Source: Nodosilinea sp. PGN35 (lineage in GTDB: Bacteria > Cyanobacteriota > Cyanobacteriia > Phormidesmidales > Phormidesmidaceae). Taken from it: 64,000 nt of DNA. The position numbers were made by a program, and so were the translations under genes. The stretch is taken from NCBI RefSeq assembly GCF_029109325.1, contig NZ_JAQKQJ010000010.1, positions 806,001 to 870,000 of the forward strand, given 5' to 3'. This document shows positions 27,309-35,956 of this stretch, in pieces. The notes beneath the pieces were generated by a model. The model was not told the DNA's origin, did not search any database, and was given only the letters and a program-made list of their open reading frames with translations. Positions within the stretch are counted from its first letter, which is position 1. Every line of letters starts with the position of its first letter.

Positions 27309-30221
27309 CTATCGCCGTCCTCGACTGTGCCGCAGCTTAGTGAGCAGACGGGCGGGCGGCTCACGACGGGCGTAGCTCACCAGGTAGTCGTGCACCAGCT
27401 GGTAGCGATCGATGGGTATATCGGGCAGCAGAAAGACCAGGCCCGAGCCCACCAAAATATCCAGCACCAGATCGAGCTGATCTGGCTGATAGATGGCCCC
27501 GCGCAGGTTGAGCTCCTCTTCAATGTCGTCTCGGCTTTTTTGGGGACGGTACGGACGGCTCTCGCGATCGATATCGGTAAGCAGGTAGAGTACCAGACGG
27601 GCCAGATCGGCATTCTCAGCGCCGCAGTCGTCAACTACGGTGCCCAAGAAATTCTGCACCAGGGTTTCTTTGGGGTGGTCGCCCAGGTCGAGGTAGTCTT
27701 CTAGGGTGCTGATCTCCTGGCGCTGAAGCTGGGCCCCGACCACCTGAAGCTCAATCGGGCGCACCTCGCCGATGGGGGTAGACAGGTCGGCCACCAGCTG
27801 GTCGATGAGCGCAGTTTCGAGGTAAAAGTGGGCGTCGTCGGTGAGGCGGCGAATCAGAAACTTGGCGTCGGTGGCCTTAAAGTTGCCCAGGTAGTAGCGG
27901 TAGTCGCGGCTGAGGATGTCGTTGTTGAGAATGTCAAGGTCAAAGCCGCGCTCGATTTCGAGCAGGTGGTGGAGGTAGTCTTCGCGCAGGGACAGCACCA
28001 CCTTGAGGTAGGGGGTGTTGAGGCAGTCGAGCAAAAAGGCGTAAAAGTCACGCCGCTGGGTGACTTCAGCGGCATCGACAAAAAATTCTTCGAACTGGTC
28101 GAAGATCAGCACGATCTGTCGGTAGCTCTGTTCGGTGAGGCGTTGGAGGCGATCGCTCAGGTCGGTCTGGTCGATGGGGGCGGCGGGGGGAATGCCGTCA
28201 CCGTCGGCCTCGCTCTGCTGCTGCAGGGCGCGGGCCAGGGCCTGGTTGACTTCGTCGGGCCAGTCGCGGTAGCCCCTGACCAGGGCCGCCAGGGTCGATC
28301 GCCCCTCAGGAAACGACTTGGCCAGGGCGGGCACCAGCCCCGCGTAGAGAGTGGAGCTTTTGCCCACCCCCGACGGCCCGTGGATGATGATCAGCGGGTA
28401 GCGGGCCTGCTCGAGGCGATCGGTGAGGGCATCGACATCGGCCTGGCGGCCCGAGGCCTGAATCTCGGTAGCCAGCAGCGCCTGGGTAGAGCCCTCCGCC
28501 AGGCCCAGGGGCAATTCCTGGGGCTGAATTTCGCCCGCCCCGATGAAGGCCCGCAGTTTAAAGCGGGTATCGACCTGGCGCTGCTTGAGCTTGACCCCAA
28601 AGGCGGCGCGGTACTTCTTTTGCTGGTAGTACTGCTGCTGGAGAGTTTGCAGAATGCTGCGGTAGAGGGGCAGGTCAGTTTTGGGGTCGGTGTCGGTGTA
28701 GGCGGCTTCGAGCAGGGTTGTCGCCGCCTCGGGCTGGTTTTGGACGATATGCACCCGCCCCAGCAGGTAGAGGTACCAGCCCCGCTGGTACTGGTTGGCT
28801 ACCCCCAGGGCCGGGGCGGCGGGAGTGGGCTCCTCGTTGGCGTTGGCGGTGACGGCTCCGGCGATCGCCAGAATAGTCAGCGCCCGCTCGGCGTTGGTTT
28901 GGGCAGTAGCGGCATCGCCCTGGGCCAGGGCCACCTCCGCCAGATATCCGTGGTTGCGGGCCAGGCGAACGGGATCCTGGCGGTGCAGGGTGAGCCCTTC
29001 CTGGGCGGTGCGCTCCAGGGCGGGCCAGACCCCCAGCTTTTGCTGCACCTCCGCCAGGGCGTGAATAAATTTGCCTACCAAATCGGGCTGTCCCAGGTCG
29101 CGGAAGATGCGCAGGCAGGCAGTGAAGTAGCTCTCGGCTTTGTGCAGCAGGCGATCGTATACCACCCGCTGGAGGATGGCCTGGCTGCGGCAGGTAGCCC
29201 CCAGGTAGAAGAGGAGGACGGCCTGTTTTTGGCGGGGAGTGGGGGGTGGAGGGGTGAGGGGGTAGGGGGTGAGGGGGTGGGAGGGGGAAGCCTCAGATTG
29301 CTCCGGGGAGTTTTGAATTTTGAATTTTGTAAGTCCTTCGGACTGGCTCTGCCTACGCGCAGCGTCTCCGGAGGAGAAATTTTGAATTGGGGAATGGGCA
29401 GGTTGCTCTGGGGAGTCTTCAATTTTCGATTTTCGATTTTCGCTTTGGGGGGGGCGGTGGGCTTTCTGCCAGTAGGTGAGGCTTTGCTCGAAGTGGTAGC
29501 GGGCGACATCGAGGTCGCTGCGGCTAAAGGCGTCGCGGCCCTTGAGAAAGTCGAGGCTGGCCTTGAGTTCGCCGTCGAGGGTGGTGTGGGTTTGGGCAAT
29601 GTCGGCCAGGGCAAACTCTAGCTCGGTGCGCAGGGCTGACCCCGGCTGGTAGTCGGCGGCTTCGGTGGGGTGGGGGCTGCTGTCTCCCAGGGAGAGCATG
29701 GTGGCAAACAGGTCGTTGGCGTTGGCGTGGAGCGAGTCAATTAGCTCGCCGGGGGGATACTCAAAGGAGATGGGGGCGGCGGCAAAGCTCTTAAAGTCGG
29801 GGGCGTGGCGGTTGAGCAGGGCCAGGGCGCGATCGCTCACCCACAGCACCACCGGAAACGGCAGCGCCTGGGGAAAGGCGTTGCGCCCCAGGTTGGCGGC
29901 TTTAAACACCGCTGTGGCGTTCTGCACCTGCTCCAGGCCGGTCACCATCAGGGCGGCGGGCGGGCGGGCATCGGGGTCCAGGGCCAGGGCCTGGAGCAGG
30001 GTGGGAACGTGGGTAGGCAGCGATCGCTCCACCAGGGGCCGCTCTATCAGCGCAGCGGTCTGCAGATGATCCACCATCAGCCGCTGCAAGCGCGAGTAGT
30101 TGCACCGGGCCAGCACCAGCGAAAAGCGGTGGGGCCGGAGGGTAATCGCCCGCGTCAGCTCGGCCAGGGCCGCTCGGTTGTGGGCCACAATGTCGCTGGT
30201 TCCCAGACGCTGGCTGCTCAT
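27309..30221 (-). CDS. nSTAND-type NTPase with helical repeat region
   Basis: This 970-residue protein has several parts: residues 1-170 resemble a P-loop domain without a Walker A (a Walker-B-like PAALMVTGLE remains); a linker at about 257-331; TPR-like helices at about 335-555; and an nSTAND ATPase domain with Walker A GPSGVGKSS at about 612-620, Walker B LIFDQFEEFF near 705 and a C-terminal winged-helix-like end (YQLVHDYLVSY). STAND ATPases act as signal-dependent switches in defence and signalling. Its ATG overlaps the stop of the upstream AAA gene (ATGA), so the two are translationally coupled. The linker is encoded by repeat sequences; see 29229-29450. Confidence 0.8.
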   Translation of the reverse strand: MSSQRLGTSDIVAHNRAALAELTRAITLRPHRFSLVLARCNYSRLQRLMVDHLQTAALIERPLVERSLPTHVPTLLQALALDPDARPPAALMVTGLEQVQNATAVFKAANLGRNAFPQALPFPVVLWVSDRALALLNRHAPDFKSFAAAPISFEYPPGELIDSLHANANDLFATMLSLGDSSPHPTEAADYQPGSALRTELEFALADIAQTHTTLDGELKASLDFLKGRDAFSRSDLDVARYHFEQSLTYWQKAHRPPQSENRKSKIEDSPEQPAHSPIQNFSSGDAARRQSQSEGLTKFKIQNSPEQSEASPSHPLTPYPLTPPPPTPRQKQAVLLFYLGATCRSQAILQRVVYDRLLHKAESYFTACLRIFRDLGQPDLVGKFIHALAEVQQKLGVWPALERTAQEGLTLHRQDPVRLARNHGYLAEVALAQGDAATAQTNAERALTILAIAGAVTANANEEPTPAAPALGVANQYQRGWYLYLLGRVHIVQNQPEAATTLLEAAYTDTDPKTDLPLYRSILQTLQQQYYQQKKYRAAFGVKLKQRQVDTRFKLRAFIGAGEIQPQELPLGLAEGSTQALLATEIQASGRQADVDALTDRLEQARYPLIIIHGPSGVGKSSTLYAGLVPALAKSFPEGRSTLAALVRGYRDWPDEVNQALARALQQQSEADGDGIPPAAPIDQTDLSDRLQRLTEQSYRQIVLIFDQFEEFFVDAAEVTQRRDFYAFLLDCLNTPYLKVVLSLREDYLHHLLEIERGFDLDILNNDILSRDYRYYLGNFKATDAKFLIRRLTDDAHFYLETALIDQLVADLSTPIGEVRPIELQVVGAQLQRQEISTLEDYLDLGDHPKETLVQNFLGTVVDDCGAENADLARLVLYLLTDIDRESRPYRPQKSRDDIEEELNLRGAIYQPDQLDLVLDILVGSGLVFLLPDIPIDRYQLVHDYLVSYARREPPARLLTKLRHSRGRR
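29229..29450. repeat. Simple and palindromic repeats embedded in the nSTAND gene
   Basis: Within the coding frame lie a G-rich tract of GGGG-TGAGGGGGTAGG type (29229-29290), TTTTGAATTTTGAATTTTG words (29311-29328), a TCCTTCGGA...TCCGGAGGA element with CTACGCGCAGCG in between (about 29335-29375) and TTTTCGATTTTCGATTTTCG (about 29430-29447). These words are typical of cyanobacterial intergenic repeats. Here they are read as a Pro/Ser/Lys linker without breaking the frame. Confidence 0.75.
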
Positions 30222-31525
30222 GGCCGGCTCTGCTGGGCCAGCCAGCTGCGGTAGCGATCGGTCTCGGCCAGCAGGGGGTTGAGGCCAAACCAGCGGCCCT
30301 GGGCGTCGCGGTACTCGTACAAAAACAGGCTGCGCACCAAAATGTTGTAGTCTTCGTCGCCCTGCACGGCCTGGCGGGAGACCGCCTGGAGCAGCAGATC
30401 CCACTCCCGTTCGCTGACTAGCCCCACGAGGCTGTCGCGCTCATTGCGAATCACCGCCTCCAGGGTGTCGCGCCAAAAGGGCGGATCCTGCTTGCGCAGA
30501 CAGCCGTCCAGCAGGCGAATCAGGTTGCGCATGTGGCCGCCGCTCACCTGGCAGAGGCGATCGAGGGTGGCGATCTCATCAAACACGTAGCCCACCGCAT
30601 CGAGGCGCTGGTTTACGTTGAGCTCTGGAAAGGCGCGAATCAGCACCATCTGCTGGAGCAGCGCCATGCCCGCCTCGTCGCGGTTGCCCTGGCGATCGCG
30701 CACGGGCACCATGGGCAGCACCATGGGGTTGGTGCCAAACCGGTTCGACAGCCGCACCAGGTCGTTAGAAAACATCAGCTCGAGGGGAATGGTGTAGACC
30801 AGGTGGCAGTCGAGCTGCTTGAGCTGCTCGCCGCGATCGACAAAAAGGTACTCCGACTGGAGCCGCCCCTGGGAGCGGGGGGCGCTGTCGATGCGATCGA
30901 GGTTGTCCATGATCACCACCAGGCGGTTTTTGCCCTGGCTTTGGAGGCGATCGTTAGCCGGGGTGAGCAGCTCGTCGTTGATGGCGGTAATAATGCTGCG
31001 GGTGCGGGGCTCTAGGTACTGCCGGAGCTGGCTGCGCATGTCGGGGCTCTGCTTAGCCGAGGCGGTAATGCTGGCAATACCCGCCGAAAAGCTCACGTCG
31101 GAGATTTCCATCGGGGTGCGCAGGGTATCGGCCAGGTTTTGAAACAGGTTTTGCAGGTAGGTGGGCCGGGTGGCAATGCCAATTTTGTCGAGGTGTTCGC
31201 TGATGTTGTGGGCAATGCTGAGCAAAATGTCGGAGATTTCCACGTCGGCCATCTCCAGGTCGCGGTCTGACTCAAAGTAGACCACCTCGTAGCTGCGCCG
31301 CGCCAGCGCAGCTTGCAGGCGAAATAGCTCCGTCGATTTGCCGCAGCCAATGTGGCCGGTAAACAGCTGGGTGGTGGGTCGATTGCGGGCCAGGCGGGCA
31401 ATCTTGCGCTCTAGCTCCTGCACAATGTCGCCGCCGCGCACCGTGGAAAAATCAATATAGTATCGCTTGCCCCGCAGCGGCTGGGTGGGGTCGCAGGCAT
31501 CGTAGAACTGCTGTAGATCCAGCAT
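30218..31525 (-). CDS. AAA ATPase with C-terminal winged helix (ORC/Cdc6-like architecture)
   Basis: This 435-residue ATPase has Walker A GHIGCGKST at 57-65, Walker B LVVIMDNLD at 202-210, a lid containing SGGHMRNLIRLLDGCL (about 328-343) and a winged-helix-like C-terminus (ILVRSLFLYEYRDAQGRWFG). The order resembles ORC/Cdc6-type and STAND-related AAA proteins. It may load, sense or activate the coupled nSTAND partner downstream. I start at MLDLQQFY; the upstream in-frame extension is basic and not protein-like. No ribosome-binding site is obvious. Biological role is unknown; a conflict or signalling function is inference. Confidence 0.8.
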   Translation of the reverse strand: MLDLQQFYDACDPTQPLRGKRYYIDFSTVRGGDIVQELERKIARLARNRPTTQLFTGHIGCGKSTELFRLQAALARRSYEVVYFESDRDLEMADVEISDILLSIAHNISEHLDKIGIATRPTYLQNLFQNLADTLRTPMEISDVSFSAGIASITASAKQSPDMRSQLRQYLEPRTRSIITAINDELLTPANDRLQSQGKNRLVVIMDNLDRIDSAPRSQGRLQSEYLFVDRGEQLKQLDCHLVYTIPLELMFSNDLVRLSNRFGTNPMVLPMVPVRDRQGNRDEAGMALLQQMVLIRAFPELNVNQRLDAVGYVFDEIATLDRLCQVSGGHMRNLIRLLDGCLRKQDPPFWRDTLEAVIRNERDSLVGLVSEREWDLLLQAVSRQAVQGDEDYNILVRSLFLYEYRDAQGRWFGLNPLLAETDRYRSWLAQQSRP

Positions 31526-31711
31526 GGGCAGTGGCTGTAGGGTTGCCCCTAGGGTAGCGCAAGGGCGATACCGCCACGGCGAGAATTTGGTGCTTTTTTG
31601 CTTCTTATTGGGCGATTGATCGGCCCTGACCAATGGGCTTGGGGGGGCGCTAGGGTCGTCGGCATAATCCTAGTGACCTGTCGTGGGTGGTTGATTTTGG
31701 TTACCTACAAA

Positions 31712-31744
31712 AAGCGGGATTGCCCCGCGAAGGCAATCCCGCTT
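31712..31744 (-). terminator. Intrinsic terminator of the carotenoid-protein gene
   Basis: Perfect 13-base arms (AAGCGGGATTGCC at 31712-31724, complement at 31732-31744) flank a 7-base loop. Read on the minus strand the stem is followed by a T-run (TTTTTG), about 30 bases after the stop codon of the gene at 31774-32259. Confidence 0.85.
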
Positions 31745-31773
31745 CTTGATGTTTTGCTAGCGATGTCGTCGGT

Positions 31774-32259
31774 CTACACGCTAGAACCGCTGGCAGGTTC
31801 GCTGCCCATGTCGTTGGCGGCGCTACGCAGAACGGTGATCTGCGACTCAAAGTCCATGGTTTCAATGGCCGCCAGCAGATCCTGTCCCGACTCAGCCATT
31901 TTATAGTCATCGGGCATGGAGATAATTTCACCGCTGTCCATACCCTGGGCCAGGAAGTACCAGAAGGCGAGCTTGCTGTTGGCGCTCAGCGACCCGTACT
32001 CGCGGCTGATCTGGCTGGAGGAATCGCTCTGGGCGATCGCCCGCATGATGTCGAGCTGCTGCTGCTGATCGACAGCTTTCACCTGATTGTAAAGGCCCAT
32101 GGAGATTTCTGAAGAGGCAGAACCGGGAGCGGCGGTGGTAATTGACTCTCCCATCTGCTCATAGACAAACCACAGAAATGCCAGCTGGTCATCCACGCTC
32201 AGCTGCTTAAAAGCAGCCAGGGCCTGGTTGGGGTCGTTAACGGCGGTGTAACTCGTCAT
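31774..32259 (-). CDS. hcp: Helical carotenoid protein (OCP N-terminal-domain homologue)
   Basis: This 161-residue all-helical protein matches the N-terminal domain of the orange carotenoid protein. The carotenoid contacts of OCP are kept: Trp30 and Tyr33 (LAFLWFVYEQMG; OCP W41, Y44), Trp100 (LAFWYFLAQGMD; OCP W110) and Arg145 (ITVLRSA; OCP R155). HCPs bind a ketocarotenoid and quench singlet oxygen; some also dissipate phycobilisome energy. The OCP C-terminal domain is absent and no CTD homologue gene lies in the window. The start is set by AAAGGA upstream of the ATG; a terminator follows. It is a single-gene unit. Confidence 0.92.
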   Translation of the reverse strand: MTSYTAVNDPNQALAAFKQLSVDDQLAFLWFVYEQMGESITTAAPGSASSEISMGLYNQVKAVDQQQQLDIMRAIAQSDSSSQISREYGSLSANSKLAFWYFLAQGMDSGEIISMPDDYKMAESGQDLLAAIETMDFESQITVLRSAANDMGSEPASGSSV

Positions 32260-32426
32260 AAAAAATCCTTTGGTTGCAGTGGGATGGCCGGTAGGACGGG
32301 TGGGCTTTGGCTCGGCACAGCCCGCACCTACAGCCGATATCTGCAACTTACCTGAGTCTTGGCTCGCGCCCCTCTGGCTAGAGCGATAGCTCAGGCTATA
32401 CCGCGAGACGGGAAAACCAGGACTTG

Positions 32427-33710
32427 TTACCCCTGCTTTGTCTCGGCATTGGGATTGGCGGCCAGGGATGCCGGGGTCGCGCTACCGCCGCCAAAGTTTT
32501 GCAGGGTATGGCTTAGATCGACCCCGGTGGCCTGCCTCATCTGCTCCATAAACGAGGCCAGCTTGGTGGCGCTGCCGCCGCCGCCCGCATCGATTACGGT
32601 GATGCTCTCCACCGCCACGTCGGGCACGGTGGCCACCAAATTCTCCAGCAGCCCCTCCAGCTTTTGAAACAAAAAGATCTCGCGGGCGTGGTCGCCAGCG
32701 GCCTGCCAGGTGGTGGCCAGCTCGCGAATGCCCTCGGCCCTGGCCCGACCGTCTTCGACGATGCTGGCGGCATCCCCCTTGGCGCGGGCCTGGGCCTGCT
32801 GGCAGGCGGCGATCGCAGGCGCAATCACATCCGCCTGGAGCTGCTGCTCGACCTGGTTGCGGCGTTCGCGCTGCACCGCCAGCTCGGCCTCGGTGCGGGC
32901 CACTTCGGCGGCGATCTCCGACTCCGCCTCCGAGATGGCCGCCTGGCGCTGGCTGAGGGCGTTTTGCAGGCGGCGATCGGCATCGGCGCGGGTGGTGGCA
33001 ATTTTGGCCTCGATCTGGCGCAGGGAGGTGCGCTTCAGGTTTTCGGCGGCCTGGAGGGCCGACTGGGCCTTGGCCTCGGCCTCCGCAATCCGGGCGTCGC
33101 GCAGCAGGTCGGCCCGCTGTTTGCGCCCAATCGAGTTGAGGTAGCCCACATCGTCAGAGATGTTTTGAATTTGCAGGTTGTCAAGGATCAGACCCAGCTG
33201 GGCCAGGTCGTCGTCGGCCTCATCGAGCAGGTTGCGCACAAAGGCCATCTTGTCCTCGTTCACCTGTTCGGGGGTGAGGGTGGCGAGCACCCCACGCAGG
33301 TTGCCCTCCAGGGTTTCGCGGGCAATTTTTTCGATCTCCTCGCGGCTTTTGCCCAGCAGCCGCTCGATCGCATTGTGAATCGCCGGTTCTTCGCTCGCAA
33401 TCTTGATATTCGCCACGCCATCGACATTGAGGGGGATGCCGCCCTTGGAGTAGGCGCTGGCCACCTTCAGCTCGATGATCATGTTGGTCAGCTCCATGCG
33501 GAAGGTTTTTTCCAGCAGGGGCTTGCGAATGCTGCTGCCGCCTTTGACCAGCCGGTAGCCCACCCGGCGACCGTCACTGACGGCGCGGCGATCGCCCGAA
33601 AAAATCAGCACCTCGCTGGGCTGGCAGATGTAGTAGAGGTTTTTGATGACCAGCAGCAGGCTGCCGGTGGCCCCGAACATGACGACCAGAAGGGTGAAGA
33701 TGAGGCTCAT
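32427..33710 (-). CDS. Flotillin-like SPFH protein (second copy)
   Basis: This 427-residue protein has an N-terminal membrane segment (about 3-27), an SPFH/PHB domain (about 35-200; LEGNLRGVLATLTPEQVNED is typical) and a long Ala/Glu-rich coiled coil (about 205-350), then a Gly/Ser-rich end. Flotillins scaffold membrane microdomains. It is the third gene of an NfeD-flotillin-flotillin set and is paralogous to the gene upstream, sharing SAYSKGGIPL/NAYSKGGTPL and YLNSIGR motifs. The spacer between the two genes carries a G-rich tandem repeat. Confidence 0.9.
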   Translation of the reverse strand: MSLIFTLLVVMFGATGSLLLVIKNLYYICQPSEVLIFSGDRRAVSDGRRVGYRLVKGGSSIRKPLLEKTFRMELTNMIIELKVASAYSKGGIPLNVDGVANIKIASEEPAIHNAIERLLGKSREEIEKIARETLEGNLRGVLATLTPEQVNEDKMAFVRNLLDEADDDLAQLGLILDNLQIQNISDDVGYLNSIGRKQRADLLRDARIAEAEAKAQSALQAAENLKRTSLRQIEAKIATTRADADRRLQNALSQRQAAISEAESEIAAEVARTEAELAVQRERRNQVEQQLQADVIAPAIAACQQAQARAKGDAASIVEDGRARAEGIRELATTWQAAGDHAREIFLFQKLEGLLENLVATVPDVAVESITVIDAGGGGSATKLASFMEQMRQATGVDLSHTLQNFGGGSATPASLAANPNAETKQG

Positions 33711-33728
33711 GGGTGCTCCGGTGGGTGA

Positions 33729-33778
33729 GGGGTGAAGGGGTGGAGGGGTGGAGGGGTGGAGGGGTGGAGGGGTAGGGG
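33729..33778. repeat. GGGGTGGA tandem repeat between flotillin genes
   Basis: Seven closely spaced GGGG runs, mostly in 8-base GGGGTGGA units, occupy these 50 bases on the plus strand (C-rich on the transcribed flotillin strand). The pattern fits a possible G-quadruplex. It lies between the two flotillin genes, just upstream of the second start. Confidence 0.8.
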
Positions 33779-33813
33779 CAGGCGGCGTCTGCCCTGCCTC
33801 AGGTGGGGGACAC

Positions 33814-35184
33814 CTAGGGGTCTGTTTTGGGGAGATTGAGGGGGGTGGGGGGATGTTCGGCGGGAGTGGGGGTGGCGGCGAGGGGAATGCCGAGGATGGC
33901 TTCGGACTGGCGCAGGAACTGCTTCACCATTTCGGGGTAGGCGTTGAGCAGGGAGGCGATCGCCTTGCCGTCGCCGTTGTCGATCACGTTCACCTTATCC
34001 AGGTGCAGGCGGCTGGGGATACGGCCCGCCTCTTTGAGCACCATTTCGAGCTGCTGCACCAGAAACAGTTCGGAGGCGTTGACCCCGGTGTCTTGCCAGA
34101 CTTTGACCAGCATTTGGCTGGCCTGGGCCGAGGCTTTGGCGTTCTCTTCCAGGGTGGCGGAGGCACCGCGGGCGTGGAACTCCTGGGCGCGCTGCTGGGC
34201 GCGGGCGGGCAGCACTTTTTCGACCTCCAGACGGGCCTGCTCCAGGTTGGCACGGATGGCTTGCAGCTCTCGCTGGGCGCGGGCGCGGGCCTCTTCGGCA
34301 GCGGCCTGGGTACGCTCTTCTTCGATGCGGGCCTGCTTTTCTACCTCGGCGGTGATCCGGCGCAGCTCGTTTTCTTTTTCTTGAATCACGGTGCGAGCCT
34401 GGGTTTGGGCCACCTCGGCCTGGCGGGTGCTGTCGGCTTCGATCTGCTCGGCCTCGGCCACCGCGTTGGACTCGGCAATCTCGGCGTCCTTGACCACCGT
34501 GGCGATCTGCCGCCGCCCGATGGAGTTGAGGTAGTCTACCCGGTCGGCCACACTCTGGATTTTGAGGGTGTCGAGCTGGAGGCCCAGCTTGACCAGGTCG
34601 TTGCGCACATCGCTGGCGATGCGCTCGGCGAACTCCAGCCGGTCTTCGTTCAGCTGCTCGGGGGTGAGGGTGGCCACCACGCCGCGCAGGTTGCCCTCCA
34701 GGGTTTCGCGGGCGACCCGCGAAATTTCGTCGCGGCCCCGGCCTAAAAAGCGCTCGATCGCATTGCCCACCAGGGTCTCATCGCGGGCGATTTTGACGTT
34801 GGCGATCGCCTGAATGTCCAGCGGCGTGCCGCCCTTGGAGTAGGCGTTGGTGACCTCAATGGGCACCGGCATGGTGGTCAAATCCATCGTTTTGACCGTC
34901 TCCAGAATCGGGATGCGAAACGTGCGCCCCCCATAGATCACCCGGTAGCCCATGATCTGCCCATCGGCCCGGCGGTACCTGCGCCCCGAGATAATCAAAA
35001 TTTTGTTGGGGTCACAGATCTGCACCAGGGCGTTGACCCCCCAGATGGTAATCAAAACGGCAAAGATCAGCACGGCGATCGCCCCGCCGCCCAAGGCTCG
35101 CCCCCCGCTTTGCCCAATCACCGGAGCAGGCGGCATCACCTCCGCGATCGCCACCGTCTCCGCCCTGTGGATTCCATTCGTCAT
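33814..35184 (-). CDS. Flotillin-like SPFH protein (first copy)
   Basis: This 456-residue flotillin has a 30-residue cytoplasmic lead, a membrane segment (about 31-50), an SPFH domain (about 55-225, ETLEGNLRGVVATLTPEQL) and an extended coiled coil rich in EAE/ARA repeats (about 230-350). The C-terminus (about 430-456) is Pro/Thr-rich and encoded by repeat-like CCCCACC words. It probably forms hetero-oligomers with the second flotillin and is served by the NfeD protein encoded upstream. Confidence 0.92.
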   Translation of the reverse strand: MTNGIHRAETVAIAEVMPPAPVIGQSGGRALGGGAIAVLIFAVLITIWGVNALVQICDPNKILIISGRRYRRADGQIMGYRVIYGGRTFRIPILETVKTMDLTTMPVPIEVTNAYSKGGTPLDIQAIANVKIARDETLVGNAIERFLGRGRDEISRVARETLEGNLRGVVATLTPEQLNEDRLEFAERIASDVRNDLVKLGLQLDTLKIQSVADRVDYLNSIGRRQIATVVKDAEIAESNAVAEAEQIEADSTRQAEVAQTQARTVIQEKENELRRITAEVEKQARIEEERTQAAAEEARARAQRELQAIRANLEQARLEVEKVLPARAQQRAQEFHARGASATLEENAKASAQASQMLVKVWQDTGVNASELFLVQQLEMVLKEAGRIPSRLHLDKVNVIDNGDGKAIASLLNAYPEMVKQFLRQSEAILGIPLAATPTPAEHPPTPLNLPKTDP

Positions 35185-35258
35185 ACGTAATCTCTTCCTT
35201 ATTCGTAGTCGCTAGCGCCAGCCATATTGAAAACGTGAGGGGAAAGGCTGAAAGTTCT

Positions 35259-35317
35259 CAGTTTTGAATTTTGAGTTAAGGCGTTGAATTCAAAACTCAA
35301 AACTTAAAACTCAAAAC
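35259..35317. repeat. TTTTGAATT/CAAAACTC simple repeat
   Basis: A run of TTTTGAATT and its complements, including an inverted pair GTTTTGAATT (35261-35270) and AATTCAAAAC (35287-35296) and several AAAACTCAAAACT words, lies between the NfeD and flotillin genes and extends a few bases into the end of the NfeD frame. Related words are found inside the nSTAND gene at 29311-29328. Confidence 0.65.
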
Positions 35318-35931
35318 TTCCCACCCCCCTCCCCCTCCACCCCCTCCGCTGCCGCCACCCACAGCTTGTCTCGCTCCATACCCACCACCAGCACCCGCTC
35401 CCCCTGGTGAAACTCGCGCTCCTCCTGGGTAATGGCAAAAAAGCTGACGGTGGAGCCGCCGAAGCTGAGGCTGACTTTGCCCCGGCTGTGGCCGTCAAAG
35501 GGAATTTCTACTGTGCCCACTTGCCCGGTCAGTTCCTCGGGGCGAATCAGGCTGCTGACCGACTGGCGGCTGAGCGATCGCAGCACCAGCGCCGCCCCTA
35601 GTCCACAGAAGAGCCCCATGAGCAGGGCAATGAGGGCCACCACCAGACCACTGAGATCTGGCTGAAACCTCGTCAGCAGCAACCCGGTGAGACCAAAAAA
35701 ACAGAGGGCAAAGGTCCAAAACCGCAGGCTGAGCAAGGGCAGCCACCAGCGATCGCGCAGGGCCGTCAACGTCTGGTCAAGGTGGGTACCGAGGTCGATG
35801 TCGTCAATGTCGGCGGGCACTTCGACACTGACATCAAAATCGCCGTCTAAGTCTGCCCCATCAAAACCGCCGACGGCAGCTAGCAGCACAAAAATGCCCC
35901 CGACAATCAAGCAAACACTATAGATCAGCAT
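35311..35931 (-). CDS. NfeD-family protein
   Basis: This 206-residue membrane protein has three hydrophobic segments (residues 1-22, about 65-87 and 94-117) and a C-terminal OB-fold domain (about 125-195) with EELTGQVGTVEIPFDGHSRG and GERVLVVGMERDKLWV. This is the short NfeD type that is commonly encoded next to flotillins and helps organise them. I begin at MLIYSV, where the first helix begins. It leads a three-gene operon with the two flotillins. Confidence 0.85.
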   Translation of the reverse strand: MLIYSVCLIVGGIFVLLAAVGGFDGADLDGDFDVSVEVPADIDDIDLGTHLDQTLTALRDRWWLPLLSLRFWTFALCFFGLTGLLLTRFQPDLSGLVVALIALLMGLFCGLGAALVLRSLSRQSVSSLIRPEELTGQVGTVEIPFDGHSRGKVSLSFGGSTVSFFAITQEEREFHQGERVLVVGMERDKLWVAAAEGVEGEGGGKF

Positions 35932-35956
35932 CGCTAGGCGGCACCTCTTGGGGCAT

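Noticed and set aside
27828..29621. A 597-codon frame on the plus strand opposite the nSTAND gene
   Set aside because: Gly/Val/Leu/Gln-rich shadow of a GC-rich gene; the minus-strand frame has clear Walker motifs.
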